A stretch of DNA of 64,000 nucleotides from Saccharopolyspora sp. SCSIO 74807 (GCF_037023755.1 NZ_CP146100.1:1614501-1678500), one strand, 5' to 3'; numbered from the stretch's first letter, positions 34,068 through 43,743 are shown. Notes: a model not told the origin generated them from the letters alone. Numbers and translations are program-made.

Positions 34068-35378
34068 TCAACCCACGGCGACCCGTCCGGCGCCGTGGCA
34101 GGTGATTCCCGCGCGGCGCAGCATGTCCGGGTCGAGGTGGTTGCGGGTGTCCACCACGACCGGCCCGGCCAGCAGCCCGGCCACGCGCGGCCACTCCAGC
34201 GCCCGGAATTGCGGCCACTCGGTCAGCACCACGAGCCCCGCCGATCCCTTCGCCGCCTCGTACGGGTCGTCGACCAGCGAAACCACGCCCTGCAGGCCCG
34301 GCTCGTCACCGCACAACCCCGGGTCGCAGGCCACCAGCTCCGCACCCCGCGCGGCCAGCAGCTCCGCGACCGCCAGCGCCGGAGAATCCCGCAGGTCGTC
34401 GGTGCCCGCCTTGAAAGTGAGCCCGAGCAGGCCCAGCCGCACCCCCTCCAGCGAGCGCCGCAAGCCTTCCCCGCACGCGTCGGCGACCTTGTCCACCACG
34501 CGCTCGCGCTGCCGCGCGTTCGAGTCGATCGCCGCGCCGAGCAGTTCGAACTCGAATCCCACCGACGAGGCGACCCGCATCATCGCCGCGGTGTCCTTCG
34601 GCAGGCACGAGCCGCCCCAGCCCGGCCCGGGCTGCAGGAAGGACTGCCCGATCCGCCGGTCGTAGCCCATGCCCTCGGTGACGTCGGAGATGTTCGCGCC
34701 GAGCCGCTCGCACAGCTCGGCCACCGCGTTCACGTAGGACAACTTGGTGGCCAGGAAGCAGTTCGCCGCGTACTTGACCAGTTCGGCGCTGGCGGCGTCG
34801 GTCAGCACGGTCGGCGCTCCGAGGCGCGCGTAGAGCGCGGCGACCCGCTCGGCGGCGTCCTGCGAGTCGGATCCGACGACGATCCGGTCGGGGTTGAGGA
34901 AGTCGTGCACCGCGGAACCTTCGCGCAGGAACTCCGGGTTGGACACGGTCGGCACGTCCGGTCGCCCGACCAGCTCGGCCACCCGCGCCGAGGTACCGAC
35001 CGGCACGGTCGACTTGCACACCAGCACGCACCCGGAAGGCAGCGCGCAGGCGACCTCGGACACGACCGACTCCACCGCCGCCAGATCCGCCGCGCCGTCG
35101 GCCCCCATCGGAGTCGGCACGCACAGGAACACCACCTCGGCATCGACGACCGCACCCGCCGAACCGACCGCGAACTCCAGCCGCCCCGCCGCGATCCCCT
35201 CGGCGACAAGCTCGGCGAGCCCGGGTTCGAGGATCCCCACCTCACCGCGGGACAAGCGCGCCACCTTCGCCGCGTCCACATCGCTGCACACCACCCGATG
35301 CCCCAGCGACGCCAGACACGCCCCGGTGGTCAACCCGACGTAACCGGTTCCGACGACCACGATCCGGCGAGCGAACAC
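34068..35378 (-). CDS. UDP-glucose/GDP-mannose dehydrogenase
   Basis: This 436-residue NAD-dependent enzyme oxidises a nucleotide sugar (typically UDP-glucose to UDP-glucuronate) for surface polysaccharide. It has the Rossmann motif VVVGTGYVGLTTG, VPTPMG, NPEFLREGSAV and the catalytic cysteine in GWGGSCLPKD. The C-terminal UDP-binding domain includes LGLTFKAGTDDLRDSPA. The start is GTG 35378 after GGGAGG. It lies 2.9 kb from the three-domain glycosyltransferase, which may use its product. Confidence 0.94.
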   Translation of the reverse strand: MFARRIVVVGTGYVGLTTGACLASLGHRVVCSDVDAAKVARLSRGEVGILEPGLAELVAEGIAAGRLEFAVGSAGAVVDAEVVFLCVPTPMGADGAADLAAVESVVSEVACALPSGCVLVCKSTVPVGTSARVAELVGRPDVPTVSNPEFLREGSAVHDFLNPDRIVVGSDSQDAAERVAALYARLGAPTVLTDAASAELVKYAANCFLATKLSYVNAVAELCERLGANISDVTEGMGYDRRIGQSFLQPGPGWGGSCLPKDTAAMMRVASSVGFEFELLGAAIDSNARQRERVVDKVADACGEGLRRSLEGVRLGLLGLTFKAGTDDLRDSPALAVAELLAARGAELVACDPGLCGDEPGLQGVVSLVDDPYEAAKGSAGLVVLTEWPQFRALEWPRVAGLLAGPVVVDTRNHLDPDMLRRAGITCHGAGRVAVG

Positions 35379-35576
35379 GGTGCACCGACCTCCCAGCACG
35401 CGGCCCGGCCGGGAAACCCCAGGCCGGAAAGCTGATCCGATCGGATCGTGGCACAGTTCGACGCACCGGGAAGCCCTTTTGAAAACTGTTCACGCACTGC
35501 TGCCCGCACGGTGGCAACCCGGTATCCGGCCGTTCAACACCCCCCAGCACCGAATCCCGGTGCAGCAGGCGACCGA

Positions 35577-36065
35577 TCAGTTCTTCGACCGCACCGAGTC
35601 CACGAACAGCTGGAACTGTGGCAGCAACCCGTCGATCTCCTCGGCCGGGGCAGTGAGCACCAGCCGCACCACAGCGCGATGCTGCGGCTGGTGCACATCA
35701 GGCATTTCCAAGTAAACCTGGCATTGCGTCAAGTCCTGCACCTCGTCACCGGTCATCGTGACGATCTTCAGCAACTGGGTGAGCCCGGGGGATTCCGCAT
35801 CCCCCACTTCGGTCCGCTTCAGCACGGAAACCTGGGAACCGGCGTCCGCCAGCTGCTGCACCGACTCGTCGGCAATCGTCGGCAGCTCCACTTCATCCGA
35901 ACGATGTTCGCCGTCGATCGTGATGTTGGTGGTGAAGCCGGGACCTTGCGAGGCCGTGCGCAGTGCGACGAAGGCGGCGCCCGGGGCGCCGACGTCGTCC
36001 GGGCGGGCAGGCGTCCAACCGTCCGGCAGCCGGAAGTTGAGCGGCACCGGCATCGACGTGACCAT
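35577..36065 (-). CDS. LpqN/Mog1-PsbP-like protein of the type VII secretion island
   Basis: This is a 162-residue soluble protein without signal peptide. LNFRLPDGWTPARPDDV, GFTTNITIDGEHR and the long C-terminal helix (EEIDGLLPQFQLFVDSV) resemble the Mog1/PsbP-like fold of actinobacterial LpqN/DUF1795 proteins, often found near EspC/WXG genes. I chose ATG 36065, behind GGAG at 7 bp; earlier in-frame starts would overlap the WXG gene. It probably aids folding, recognition or neutralisation of the upstream secreted protein (inference). Confidence 0.65.
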   Translation of the reverse strand: MVTSMPVPLNFRLPDGWTPARPDDVGAPGAAFVALRTASQGPGFTTNITIDGEHRSDEVELPTIADESVQQLADAGSQVSVLKRTEVGDAESPGLTQLLKIVTMTGDEVQDLTQCQVYLEMPDVHQPQHRAVVRLVLTAPAEEIDGLLPQFQLFVDSVRSKN

Positions 36066-36114
36066 TTCGAACTCCATTCGGTGGTACAGGCGGGGCGGCC
36101 ATGCGCTGTGGCGG

Positions 36115-37362
36115 TCAGGAGAGTCCGACGAAATCGCCGACGGCACCGGCGGCATCGCCAGCGGTTTTGGTGACCTTGGCCGGGTCGACGGTGACTTCGA
36201 ACCCCAGTTTGCCGCCGAGCCCCGGGGCCAACCCCGCGTTTGCGCCGATCTCGAATTCCCCGTCCTCGTTCATGCCGAAATCAACTCCGGCTTCGGCGCC
36301 CGCACCGGCCCATCCCTCGGCATTGCCGGTCACACCGATACCGCCGACATCGGCGCTTCCTTCGACGCTACCCTTCGCGCCTGCGAACGCGTCGGCCTCC
36401 GCGGAAAGCCCGCCCTTGCCCAGCGTCGTGCTGGCGCCGGCGCGTGCACCTGCCATCCCTTCGGCCTTGCCGCCGACCGCCAGCGGACCAGCCTCGGCCT
36501 TGGTCTCCGCACTAGCTTTCGCCCCGAGCATCGCTTCGGCGGTTCCCGCGACGCCGTCTTTGCTGAAGGACGCGGACGCTGTGGCTTCGGCCAGCACGCC
36601 CGCTTCTGCCTTGCCGCTGAGTTTGAACAGGTCGTTGCTCACCGACCCCTCGGCACTGGCCTTGGCGAGTTCGGCATAGGCACGAATCTGCCCCAGCTGG
36701 CCTTTCGGTCCTGCTCCGGAGGCTGCGACCCCGGCGCCCGGCCCGCTGACCCCGGCCTTGCCGTCCGTTTTCCATGTACTGGTCACAGCATCGACAAGCG
36801 CACCGAGCGCGCCTTGTCCTGCACCCGGCCGACCGCCGACGGCGCCAGCGGTACGCATCCCCACCTCGTCGACCTGGTTGCGAGCCCGGTCGAGCTGTTC
36901 ACGCGCTTCTTGCCGCAGCTTCTCTCCCGGGTCCGAGGAGGCACCCAGAACGCTCGACGGGCCACCCGCCGCTTCGTTCGCGTTAGCGCGTTCCATCGCC
37001 GCCTGGTGCGCTGCGGTGGCTTGCCCTGTCGCCACTTCGCCCTGCTCCCAGAGTTCAACGGCTTGAGCCGCCTGAGATTGTGCCCAGCGCAACGTGTGCG
37101 CGTACTCGATCAAGGCACGGCAAGCGTCTTCGACCGCATCGCTGCTCTTGAGCCATTTCGGCGGTTCCTTGCTGAAAGCAGTCGTGAACCCTTCGCTGGC
37201 CTCGCCCTTCCAGCTGCCGACATCGACCCGCTTCAACTCATCGCCGATGCCGGACAGCTTGTGTCCCTCGACGCGCAGTTCGCGGGCCTTCCCATCGATC
37301 GCGTCCGGTTCGCCCGGCACGAGCGCCTTCGGATCGGTGGTCTGCCCCAGTTCCGCCGCCAT
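36115..37362 (-). CDS. WXG-type putative type VII secreted protein with Ala/Gly-rich repeats
   Basis: This is a 415-residue protein. Residues about 30-130 form a helical hairpin with the WXG signature GSWKGEASEGF. A charged helical spacer follows. Roughly residues 245-395 are a low-complexity Ala/Gly/Lys/Glu region with short alternating units (such as GKAEGMAGARAGAST and GWAGAGAEAGVDFG) likely to form stacked beta-strands. No toxin or peptidase domain is visible at the end. The ATG shares a base with the EspC-like stop. It is probably exported by an ESX-type system encoded elsewhere. Confidence 0.72.
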   Translation of the reverse strand: MAAELGQTTDPKALVPGEPDAIDGKARELRVEGHKLSGIGDELKRVDVGSWKGEASEGFTTAFSKEPPKWLKSSDAVEDACRALIEYAHTLRWAQSQAAQAVELWEQGEVATGQATAAHQAAMERANANEAAGGPSSVLGASSDPGEKLRQEAREQLDRARNQVDEVGMRTAGAVGGRPGAGQGALGALVDAVTSTWKTDGKAGVSGPGAGVAASGAGPKGQLGQIRAYAELAKASAEGSVSNDLFKLSGKAEAGVLAEATASASFSKDGVAGTAEAMLGAKASAETKAEAGPLAVGGKAEGMAGARAGASTTLGKGGLSAEADAFAGAKGSVEGSADVGGIGVTGNAEGWAGAGAEAGVDFGMNEDGEFEIGANAGLAPGLGGKLGFEVTVDPAKVTKTAGDAAGAVGDFVGLS

Positions 37363-37664
37363 CAGACGCCCCCATCGGATTGCTGGATTGACTGCCGTGC
37401 CGCGTCGTCGCCCACCTCGTAAGTCCGCGCGGATTCGCGCAGCGAATCGCCCGCCGATTCCGCGGTCTGTTTCAGCACGTTCACCGAGGACTCCAGACCC
37501 GAGCAAAAGTCGCGGAAAGCCGCGCTCAGCGCGCCGTGCCCGAAATCCATTCCGTCGCGGCCGATCCGCGCGAATACTTCAGCATCGGATTCGCTCACCA
37601 CTTCGGATATGTTCGACGCCAGCTTCCGCAATTCTTCGGGGCCCACATCGAAGCCTTCCCCCAT
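37362..37664 (-). CDS. EspC-like (DUF2580) type VII secretion protein
   Basis: This 100-residue helical protein begins GFDVGPEELRKLASNISEVV and ends YEVGDDAARQSIQQ. The pattern of two helices broken by a turn (HGALSAAFRDFCSGLESS) and the C-terminal YxxxD/E-like signal (TYEVGDDA) fit EspC/DUF2580 partners of WXG proteins. The start is ATG 37664 after AGAGGA. It is the first gene of the island and is coupled to the WXG gene. Confidence 0.82.
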   Translation of the reverse strand: MGEGFDVGPEELRKLASNISEVVSESDAEVFARIGRDGMDFGHGALSAAFRDFCSGLESSVNVLKQTAESAGDSLRESARTYEVGDDAARQSIQQSDGGV

Positions 37665-37846
37665 GCGCAAATCCTCTTCTTTCAGAGCATACCCGGACCC
37701 CGTTCAAATTGACCGATTCCGGATACGCCTAACCTTCCCCCGGGGAACGACCCCGCAGCTCGTGAATATCCCGACGCGGACTACCGCTACCGCTGACCAT
37801 CGTGTTGCTTCGGAACCAACGCGGAGCTTTTCGGGCCCGTCGATCC

Positions 37847-38359
37847 TCAGAGCTTTCCAAAGCTGACCGCACGCCAGGTCCAGCCGCACCCGATCACTGC
37901 GTCCTGCAATGGGTTCTTCAGCTCACCCGTGGAAAACTTGTAGTCCACGACCTTGTCGTATTCGCCTTTCTTATTGAAGGCGAACGTTTTCTGGAACGAA
38001 ACCTCACGCTTCTGCCCACGATGCTTCTCCACAGAGCGGGACAGCTCCGGCACGCCGGATTTCCACTCGACCTGCCATTCCTCATCGACCGAGCGGACTT
38101 CGCACTGCTGCGGGTCGTATCGCATCAGCACCTTGAACGTCCTGGTGAGGCCGACTTTAGCGAAAAACGTGTACCAGTCGGCATCAACGATGCGCCACTC
38201 CGCTACCAGGTCGACCGACTCCGCCGAGCCGTCCCGGACCAGGTACGGCGCGGCCGGATCGTTCACCGTCAGCAGCGCCTCGTGCACCTCGTGCACGGGA
38301 CGCGGTTGCACGCCGGTCCCCGGTCGCTTCGTGCCGGTGAGCCAATCGAACATCCCCAT
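37847..38359 (-). CDS. Conserved hypothetical protein beside the secretion island
   Basis: This 170-residue soluble protein is rich in aromatic and charged residues (DADWYTFFAKVGLTRTFKV, VDEEWQVEWKSGVPEL, SFQKTFAFNKKGEYDKV). It may be a beta-sandwich. Its lysine and asparagine content is higher than that of neighbours, which may hint at a different origin. I chose ATG 38359; ATG 38371 overlaps the ribosome binding site. No recognised domain. It is 182 bp upstream of the EspC-like gene on the same strand. Confidence 0.65.
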   Translation of the reverse strand: MGMFDWLTGTKRPGTGVQPRPVHEVHEALLTVNDPAAPYLVRDGSAESVDLVAEWRIVDADWYTFFAKVGLTRTFKVLMRYDPQQCEVRSVDEEWQVEWKSGVPELSRSVEKHRGQKREVSFQKTFAFNKKGEYDKVVDYKFSTGELKNPLQDAVIGCGWTWRAVSFGKL

Positions 38360-38538
38360 AGCCGGGTGCATCCCTCCGCAAGACTGGTCGACTTCGGGCG
38401 GAACGCTAGCAGGGGATCTGCCCGCAGAAATGGCAACTTTGCGGAACTATCCGAGGTGGGGTCGACCCAAGGCGACCAGTACTGGAAAGCAGGCTCGCAG
38501 TACCGTTCGGTGCGCACCGATCGACTAGGAGGATTCCC

Positions 38539-39297
38539 ATGCAGATCAGCGGTACCGCGGCGATCGTGACCGGCGCGGCATCGGGGCTCGGGGCGGCGAC
38601 GGCGCGGGCGCTCGCCGAGCGGGGAGCGCGCGTGTTCGGCATCGACCTGCCGGACACCGTGGGCAAGGCGCCGCTCGTGGACGGCGTGACCTACAGCGGC
38701 GCGGACGTCACCGACCCCGAGCAGGTGCAGACCGCGGTCGAGCAGGCCGCCGGTGCGAGCGTGCCGCTGCGGATCGTGGTCAACTGCGCGGGCATCGGGC
38801 CGTCCGCGCGGATCAGCGGCAAGCAGGGGCCGCACGACCTGGACATGTTCCGCAAGGTTCTCGAGGTCAACCTGCTCGGCACGTTCAACGTGCTGCGGCT
38901 GGCCGCGCCGGCGATCCGCGCCACCGAAGCTGACCAGGAAGGTCAGCGCGGGGTGGTGGTGAACACCGCCTCCGTCGCCGCCTACGACGGCCAGATCGGC
39001 CAAGCCGCCTACGCAGCGTCCAAGGGCGGAGTGGCCAGCCTGACGCTGCCCGCCGCGCGGGACCTCGCCTCCTCCGGGATCCGGGTGATGACCATCGCCC
39101 CCGGCATCGTGGACACCCCGATGCTGGCCACGGTCAGCGAGGAGTACCGCAGCGGGCTCGCCGAAGGCGTGCCGTTCCCGAAGCGGCTGGCCGTGCCCGG
39201 CGACTACGCGCTGCTGGCGACGAACATCATCGAGCACGACTACCTCAACGGCGAGGTCGTGCGCATGGACGGAGGGCTGCGAATGGCGCCAAAATGA
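38539..39297 (+). CDS. SDR-family 3-hydroxyacyl-CoA/hydroxysteroid dehydrogenase
   Basis: This 252-residue classical short-chain dehydrogenase has the NAD motif TGAASGLGAATARAL, NCAGIG and the catalytic Tyr-Lys in YAASKGGVASL. It resembles the type II (HSD10-like) 3-hydroxyacyl-CoA dehydrogenases. It starts at ATG 38539 after AGGAGG and lies 36 bp before a zinc alcohol dehydrogenase gene, so the two are probably co-transcribed. Substrate not known. Confidence 0.9.
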   Translation: MQISGTAAIVTGAASGLGAATARALAERGARVFGIDLPDTVGKAPLVDGVTYSGADVTDPEQVQTAVEQAAGASVPLRIVVNCAGIGPSARISGKQGPHDLDMFRKVLEVNLLGTFNVLRLAAPAIRATEADQEGQRGVVVNTASVAAYDGQIGQAAYAASKGGVASLTLPAARDLASSGIRVMTIAPGIVDTPMLATVSEEYRSGLAEGVPFPKRLAVPGDYALLATNIIEHDYLNGEVVRMDGGLRMAPK

Positions 39298-39333
39298 TCG
39301 CCAAAGCGGTCACGGCGCTGAAGGGACTCGGCG

Positions 39334-40377
39334 ATGAGCTCGATGAATGCCGTCCAGTACACCGAAGTCGGCGGAAAGCCGCAGGTGGTCGAGATTCCGA
39401 TCCCGCAGCCGGGCCCCGGGCAGGTGCTGCTGCGCGTGCTCGCCGCGGGCATGTGCCACTCGGACATCACGGTGATGAGCTGGCCGGCGGAAGACCTCCC
39501 GTACCCGATGCCGCTGACGCTGGGCCACGAAGGCGTCGGCGAGATCGCCGCGCTCGGGCCCGGGGTCCGCACGTTGTCCGAGGGCGACCAGGTCGCGGTG
39601 TACGGCCCGTGGGGCTGCGGGGCGTGCCACAAGTGCGCCGCGGGCAAGGAGAACTACTGCCCGCGGGCCGCCGACCTCGGCATCATGCCGCCGGGCCTCG
39701 GTTCGCCCGGGGCGATGGCCGAGTACATGCTCGTCGACGACCCGCGGCACGTCGTGCCGCTGCGCGGGTTGGACCCGGTGGCTGCGGCGCCGCTGACCGA
39801 CGCAGGGCTCACCCCGTACCACGCGATCAAGCGCTCGCTGCCGAAGCTGGTCGCGGGCAGCACCGCGGTCGTCATCGGCACCGGCGGCCTGGGGCACCTG
39901 GGCGTGCAGATGCTGCGCGAGATGACTCCGGCGCAGGTCATCGCACTGGACGTCGCGGACAGCGCGTTGCAGCTAGCGAGCGAGGTCGGCGCGCACCACG
40001 CATTGCGCTCGGACGAGTCGGCACCGGCGAAGGTGCTGGAGCTGACCGGCGGACTCGGCGCCGAGGTCGTCCTCGACTTCGTCGGTGCCGAACCCACCGT
40101 GCAGATCGCCAGCCGCTGCGTCGCAGTGGAAGGCGACGTCACGATCGTCGGTGTCGCAGGCGGGCGGCTGCAGGTGGGGTTCGGTTCGCCGCCGTTCGAG
40201 GTGTCGGTCGCCGCGCCGTACTGGGGCGCCCGCGACGAGCTGATCGAGGTGCTGGAAATGGCGCGTTCCGGCGCGCTGACCGTGCACACCGAGACCTACG
40301 GCATCGACGAGGCGCCGCTGGCGTACGAGCGGCTGCACCGCGGGGAGATCACCGGCCGCGCCGTGATCGTGCCCTGA
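39334..40377 (+). CDS. Zinc-dependent NAD(P) alcohol dehydrogenase
   Basis: This 347-residue medium-chain dehydrogenase has the catalytic zinc ligands in AAGMCHSDITV and GHEGVGEI. The structural zinc loop GCGACHKCAAGKENYCP has four cysteines, and the nucleotide-binding turn is VIGTGGLGHLGVQ. It likely oxidises or reduces a secondary or aromatic alcohol. It follows the SDR gene closely and may act on the same pathway intermediate (inference). Confidence 0.93.
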   Translation: MSSMNAVQYTEVGGKPQVVEIPIPQPGPGQVLLRVLAAGMCHSDITVMSWPAEDLPYPMPLTLGHEGVGEIAALGPGVRTLSEGDQVAVYGPWGCGACHKCAAGKENYCPRAADLGIMPPGLGSPGAMAEYMLVDDPRHVVPLRGLDPVAAAPLTDAGLTPYHAIKRSLPKLVAGSTAVVIGTGGLGHLGVQMLREMTPAQVIALDVADSALQLASEVGAHHALRSDESAPAKVLELTGGLGAEVVLDFVGAEPTVQIASRCVAVEGDVTIVGVAGGRLQVGFGSPPFEVSVAAPYWGARDELIEVLEMARSGALTVHTETYGIDEAPLAYERLHRGEITGRAVIVP

Positions 40378-40450
40378 GCAACTCGTTTTGCCCAGGTCGT
40401 CGCTCGGCAGTGCCGAACGCAGGTTCCGAGACGGGCACTGACGAACCAGC

Positions 40451-42115
40451 TCACAGATCCTCGGCGTACGGGACCTGCTCCGCGGCGGTGGAGGTCATCC
40501 AGCGCCGGATCGTCCACGTGGCCCGCACGTCGTCCTCGTTGTACTCCAGCAGGCGACGGCGCTGCGACAGCACCGGCGCGTAGCCGTCCAGGCCCACCGC
40601 GTCGCGATACCAGCGCATCGAGTTCTCGCCGCCGGCCTCGTCGTCGCGCCAGTGGAACCCGGCGCTCGGCGCGATCACCTTCAACCCCTTGCCGTGCGGG
40701 CACAGGAACTGGTCGCGGACCGCCGCGAACAGGTCGACCCACTCGTCCGAGCCGATGAACTCGCGGACCCGGGCCACCTCGGGAATACCGGGCTTGCCTG
40801 CGAACCGTTCCGCCGAGGACAGCATCCACCGGTTCTCGGCCAGCTCGTTGTAGCAGTACGCGCGGAACGTGAGCCCTCGCGCGTGCGCCTTCGCGCGCAG
40901 CTCGGTGAACCAGGTCCAGAACTCGGCGAAGGACCGCGCCTCGTCATCGGACGGCAGCGGATCCCAGGTCACGAACGCGCGGTAGCCCGGTTCTTCGCCG
41001 ACGTCCGCGCCGGACAACCAGCAGCCCCACATGTAGGCGCCGGAGTCGGCGTAGCTCTCCATGTCCACGTCGACCTCGACGTCGGCGCGCGGAACCGCCA
41101 GCCGCCGCACCCGGCGCACCAGCGGCAGCTCCCGCAGCCACGCCTTGGCCAGCAGCACCGCGTCGGCGCCGCGGCCCGGCGACAGCTGCACCTCCGGCAG
41201 CCGTTCCGCGGGCAGCGCGGCGAGCTCGTCGACGGTGCCGACCCCGGCATCCCGCATCGCCGTGGCTTCTTCGCCGCGCACGACGAGGCTCACGTCGCGC
41301 CGCTCGCGCAGCTCGGTTTCGCAGGTGGGCCACCAGGGGCAGCCCTTGCACTCGGTGATCCGGGACGGCTGCGCCAGCGGCTCGGCGCCCGCGGCGGCCG
41401 CGGTGGCGACGTCGAGCCGGTCGGCGAACCGCGCGTCGTACTCGGTGAGCGCGGTGCGCCCGCCCGGCCAGTTCGGCGCCCGCAGGTCGTGCCAGACGAC
41501 CACGTCCGCCTCGACACCGATGACGCCGCCGACGGGATCGCCGGCCGCCATCCCGCACGCCTCGAGCAACCGCCGCACGTGCACCAGCCGGAGCTGGTCG
41601 CGCGGCTGCGAACGCACCTTGCGGTCCGGGTCGGGACGCGCCGCGGCAGGCGTCGGATCGCTCAGCGGTGCGGTGCGCGCGCCGTTGCCCGGATCGGCGG
41701 TCTTGTGCCGCACCACCAGCACCGGGACGTAGCCGGCGCCGCTGCGCACGAGCAGGTCGATGGCGCCGAGACGACCGCCGTCCGGATCCGCGGGCAGCTG
41801 GGCGCCGGAGATGAACCGGGTGCCCGCGCGCATCGCCTCCGCGGTGGCGCGCTCCCGCTCGCGGCGGGTGCCTTCCCGCGAGACCGCGACCCACTGCTCG
41901 CCGAGCAAGGCGGCCAGCTGCCCGGCAACCGCGCGGCGGTGCTCGGCGGCGTCCGCGATGCGCTGCTCGACGCCCGCGTCCATCGGGGATTTCGGCAGGT
42001 CACGAGCAGCCGGGTCGTTCTCCAGGTGCACCCGCCTGCGGCAGCGAGTCACCACGCCCGCGTCCAGCTGCACCCCGTCATCCACGTCCAGCAGCGTAGG
42101 CCGTGCCCCCGACAA
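40451..42115 (-). CDS. TM0106-family RecB-like nuclease with RNase H-like domain
   Basis: This protein of about 554 residues has an N-terminal RecB-like region (GAIDLLVRSG, VLVVRHKTAD), a four-cysteine iron-sulfur-type cluster region (ECKGCPWWPTCETEL with further cysteines), and a C-terminal RNase H-like domain starting DVDMESYADSG and ending LLEYNEDDVRATW. Such proteins resemble putative single-strand nucleases of unknown role. The first codon is a TTG at 42115; GTG 42085 is possible. It is convergent with the alcohol dehydrogenase. Confidence 0.85.
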   Translation of the reverse strand: MSGARPTLLDVDDGVQLDAGVVTRCRRRVHLENDPAARDLPKSPMDAGVEQRIADAAEHRRAVAGQLAALLGEQWVAVSREGTRRERERATAEAMRAGTRFISGAQLPADPDGGRLGAIDLLVRSGAGYVPVLVVRHKTADPGNGARTAPLSDPTPAAARPDPDRKVRSQPRDQLRLVHVRRLLEACGMAAGDPVGGVIGVEADVVVWHDLRAPNWPGGRTALTEYDARFADRLDVATAAAAGAEPLAQPSRITECKGCPWWPTCETELRERRDVSLVVRGEEATAMRDAGVGTVDELAALPAERLPEVQLSPGRGADAVLLAKAWLRELPLVRRVRRLAVPRADVEVDVDMESYADSGAYMWGCWLSGADVGEEPGYRAFVTWDPLPSDDEARSFAEFWTWFTELRAKAHARGLTFRAYCYNELAENRWMLSSAERFAGKPGIPEVARVREFIGSDEWVDLFAAVRDQFLCPHGKGLKVIAPSAGFHWRDDEAGGENSMRWYRDAVGLDGYAPVLSQRRRLLEYNEDDVRATWTIRRWMTSTAAEQVPYAEDL

Positions 42116-42280
42116 TCGCGCCCATCACCCCGGTGACGCAGCACGTCGATCGAGTACGCAGCGTGTTCAACCCGGCTCCGGCTCCCCCGCTCGGTCAATC
42201 TGCGCGGACGGCGGCGAACGCACACACTCCTTACCGTGATCCGCGAACGCGAGGACCACCGGCGAGAGCAGGAGGCGGCG

Positions 42281-42976
42281 ATGACCCGAAAGACCGAGGA
42301 CCAAGCGGAAGCCATCGAGCCGGCCGCCACGCGCTGGGTGGTCCACGACGCCAAACGCGCCGCGAAGCTGGAAGCGAAGGCGAGCAAGCGGGAAGAGCGG
42401 GCGGCCAAGCAGGACACGAAGATCGCGAAGCAGGCCACCAAGGCCGTGCACGACGACAACAAAACCGCTGACAAGAAGGCCAAACGCGAGACGAAGGCCG
42501 CGGAGAAGAAGGCCAAGCGGGAGGCGAAGGCCGTCGCGAAGGGCGAGCACGGCAGGCTCACCCCGGGCAACGCGAAGAAGCTGGTCGGTGTCGTACGGGT
42601 GCTTGGACCGGCCGTCGCACCGTACGCGCGGCAGGCGTTCGGCATGGCCCGCGACGGCTACGAGCGGGCGCGCGCCCGCAGGCTCGGCATCGACGCGGCC
42701 GATGCCGGCCGCTTCACCGGCAGAGGCGCCGGGCTGCAAGCCCGGATCGCAGGCGACACCGACGCGCTGCGCGAGCTGCGCACCGGCCGGTCGGCCGAGG
42801 ACGGCAGCACCACCGAGCAGTTCGCCGAGCGGGCCGAAGCCCGCCTGGGCCAGCTGGCCGGCGCCGTGCGCGCCGCCGAGCGGATGCCCGCGCAACGCCG
42901 CCGGGCGGCGCATCGGGCGGTGACCGGCGAACTCGACCGCATCGAGGACGACCTGCTCAACCGCCTCGGCATCTAG
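42281..42976 (+). CDS. DUF6474 lysine-rich coiled-coil protein
   Basis: This is a 231-residue actinobacteria-type protein. Residues about 25-105 are a Lys/Ala/Glu-rich coiled coil (AKRETKAAEKKAKREAKAVA), followed by a helical body of DUF6474 type (VGVVRVLGPAVAPYARQA, LGIDAADAGRFTGRG). It has no signal peptide. The start is ATG 42281 after AGGAGG. Its stop overlaps the Smr gene stop by 4 bp (convergent). Function unknown; the basic coil may bind nucleic acid or membrane. Confidence 0.82.
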   Translation: MTRKTEDQAEAIEPAATRWVVHDAKRAAKLEAKASKREERAAKQDTKIAKQATKAVHDDNKTADKKAKRETKAAEKKAKREAKAVAKGEHGRLTPGNAKKLVGVVRVLGPAVAPYARQAFGMARDGYERARARRLGIDAADAGRFTGRGAGLQARIAGDTDALRELRTGRSAEDGSTTEQFAERAEARLGQLAGAVRAAERMPAQRRRAAHRAVTGELDRIEDDLLNRLGI

Positions 42977-43458
42977 TGTTCATAGCCGGATCGGACCGGC
43001 AATAGCGACAAGCTCCGGGCAGATGCCACTCCGGCGTCGGTCAGGCGGGGCGGATTCCCGGTTAGCACAGGCCTGCCGGGATAGTCATCGATCTTTGCCG
43101 CAGAGCGCGGTGCGAAGGTGTTCGGATCGGTCTGCTTGAACTGATCTCGAATATCTTCCGCCCGTCTCCCGGATGCCACCCTGGATGTGGCCGTGTGTCC
43201 GCCTACCTCAAGTGCACCAGCAACCATCCCGTCGTTGCCGGGGGCCACCTCCACACTCCGGTACAGCTTCTTGATGTGGGGCTGCTTCAGCATCGCGAGA
43301 ACGCGCTTCTTGAGCTTGCCTGCACCCTTGCCCGGAATGATCTCGACGAGCGGCACGTTCTCGCCGGCCGCACGGAAGATCCCGTTGCGCACTGCGTTGT
43401 CGATGTCCCTGTCGCTGCGGAAGATCGGGTGAAGATCCACGGTCAGCTTCTCCGGCAT
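42973..43458 (-). CDS. Smr-domain protein with C-terminal extension
   Basis: This 161-residue protein has an N-terminal Smr (small MutS-related) domain: LTVDLHPIFRSDRDID and VEIIPGKGAGKLKKRVLAML. IPGKGAG replaces the usual HGKGxG, as in some actinobacterial members. The last 70 residues are polar and probably disordered (DQFKQTDPNTFAPRS). The start is ATG 43458 after GGGAGA. Smr domains bind or nick nucleic acids in repair and ribosome rescue. Confidence 0.82.
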   Translation of the reverse strand: MPEKLTVDLHPIFRSDRDIDNAVRNGIFRAAGENVPLVEIIPGKGAGKLKKRVLAMLKQPHIKKLYRSVEVAPGNDGMVAGALEVGGHTATSRVASGRRAEDIRDQFKQTDPNTFAPRSAAKIDDYPGRPVLTGNPPRLTDAGVASARSLSLLPVRSGYEH

Positions 43459-43743
43459 CGCGTTCTCCCAGGTGTGATTACCGACTTGGCTCGCGCTGGA
43501 CCCAAGCACGATGCGGGCGACACCCCAAGCCTCGTGCGCAGGTTTGAGCACGAATGGGCGCGGCATGCGCCCGCAAGGGCCAACGACCCTCCGACGCCGC
43601 CACCCACCGAGCAAAGCCGAGTGCCATCGCGGTCTCGATTCCGGACGTGCTGGTCCAGGGACGTTGCGAAAGCGGTTTTGCCCAGCGGGGGCGTTTACCC
43701 AGCCCGAGCGGCGACGACGGGCCGCCGGCCCCGCCCGGAATGG

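Noticed and set aside
43459-43743. 285-bp gap between the Smr gene and the solute-binding lipoprotein gene
   Set aside because: I searched it for a riboswitch or small gene and saw no conserved fold or convincing start; it is probably just promoter and 3' sequence.
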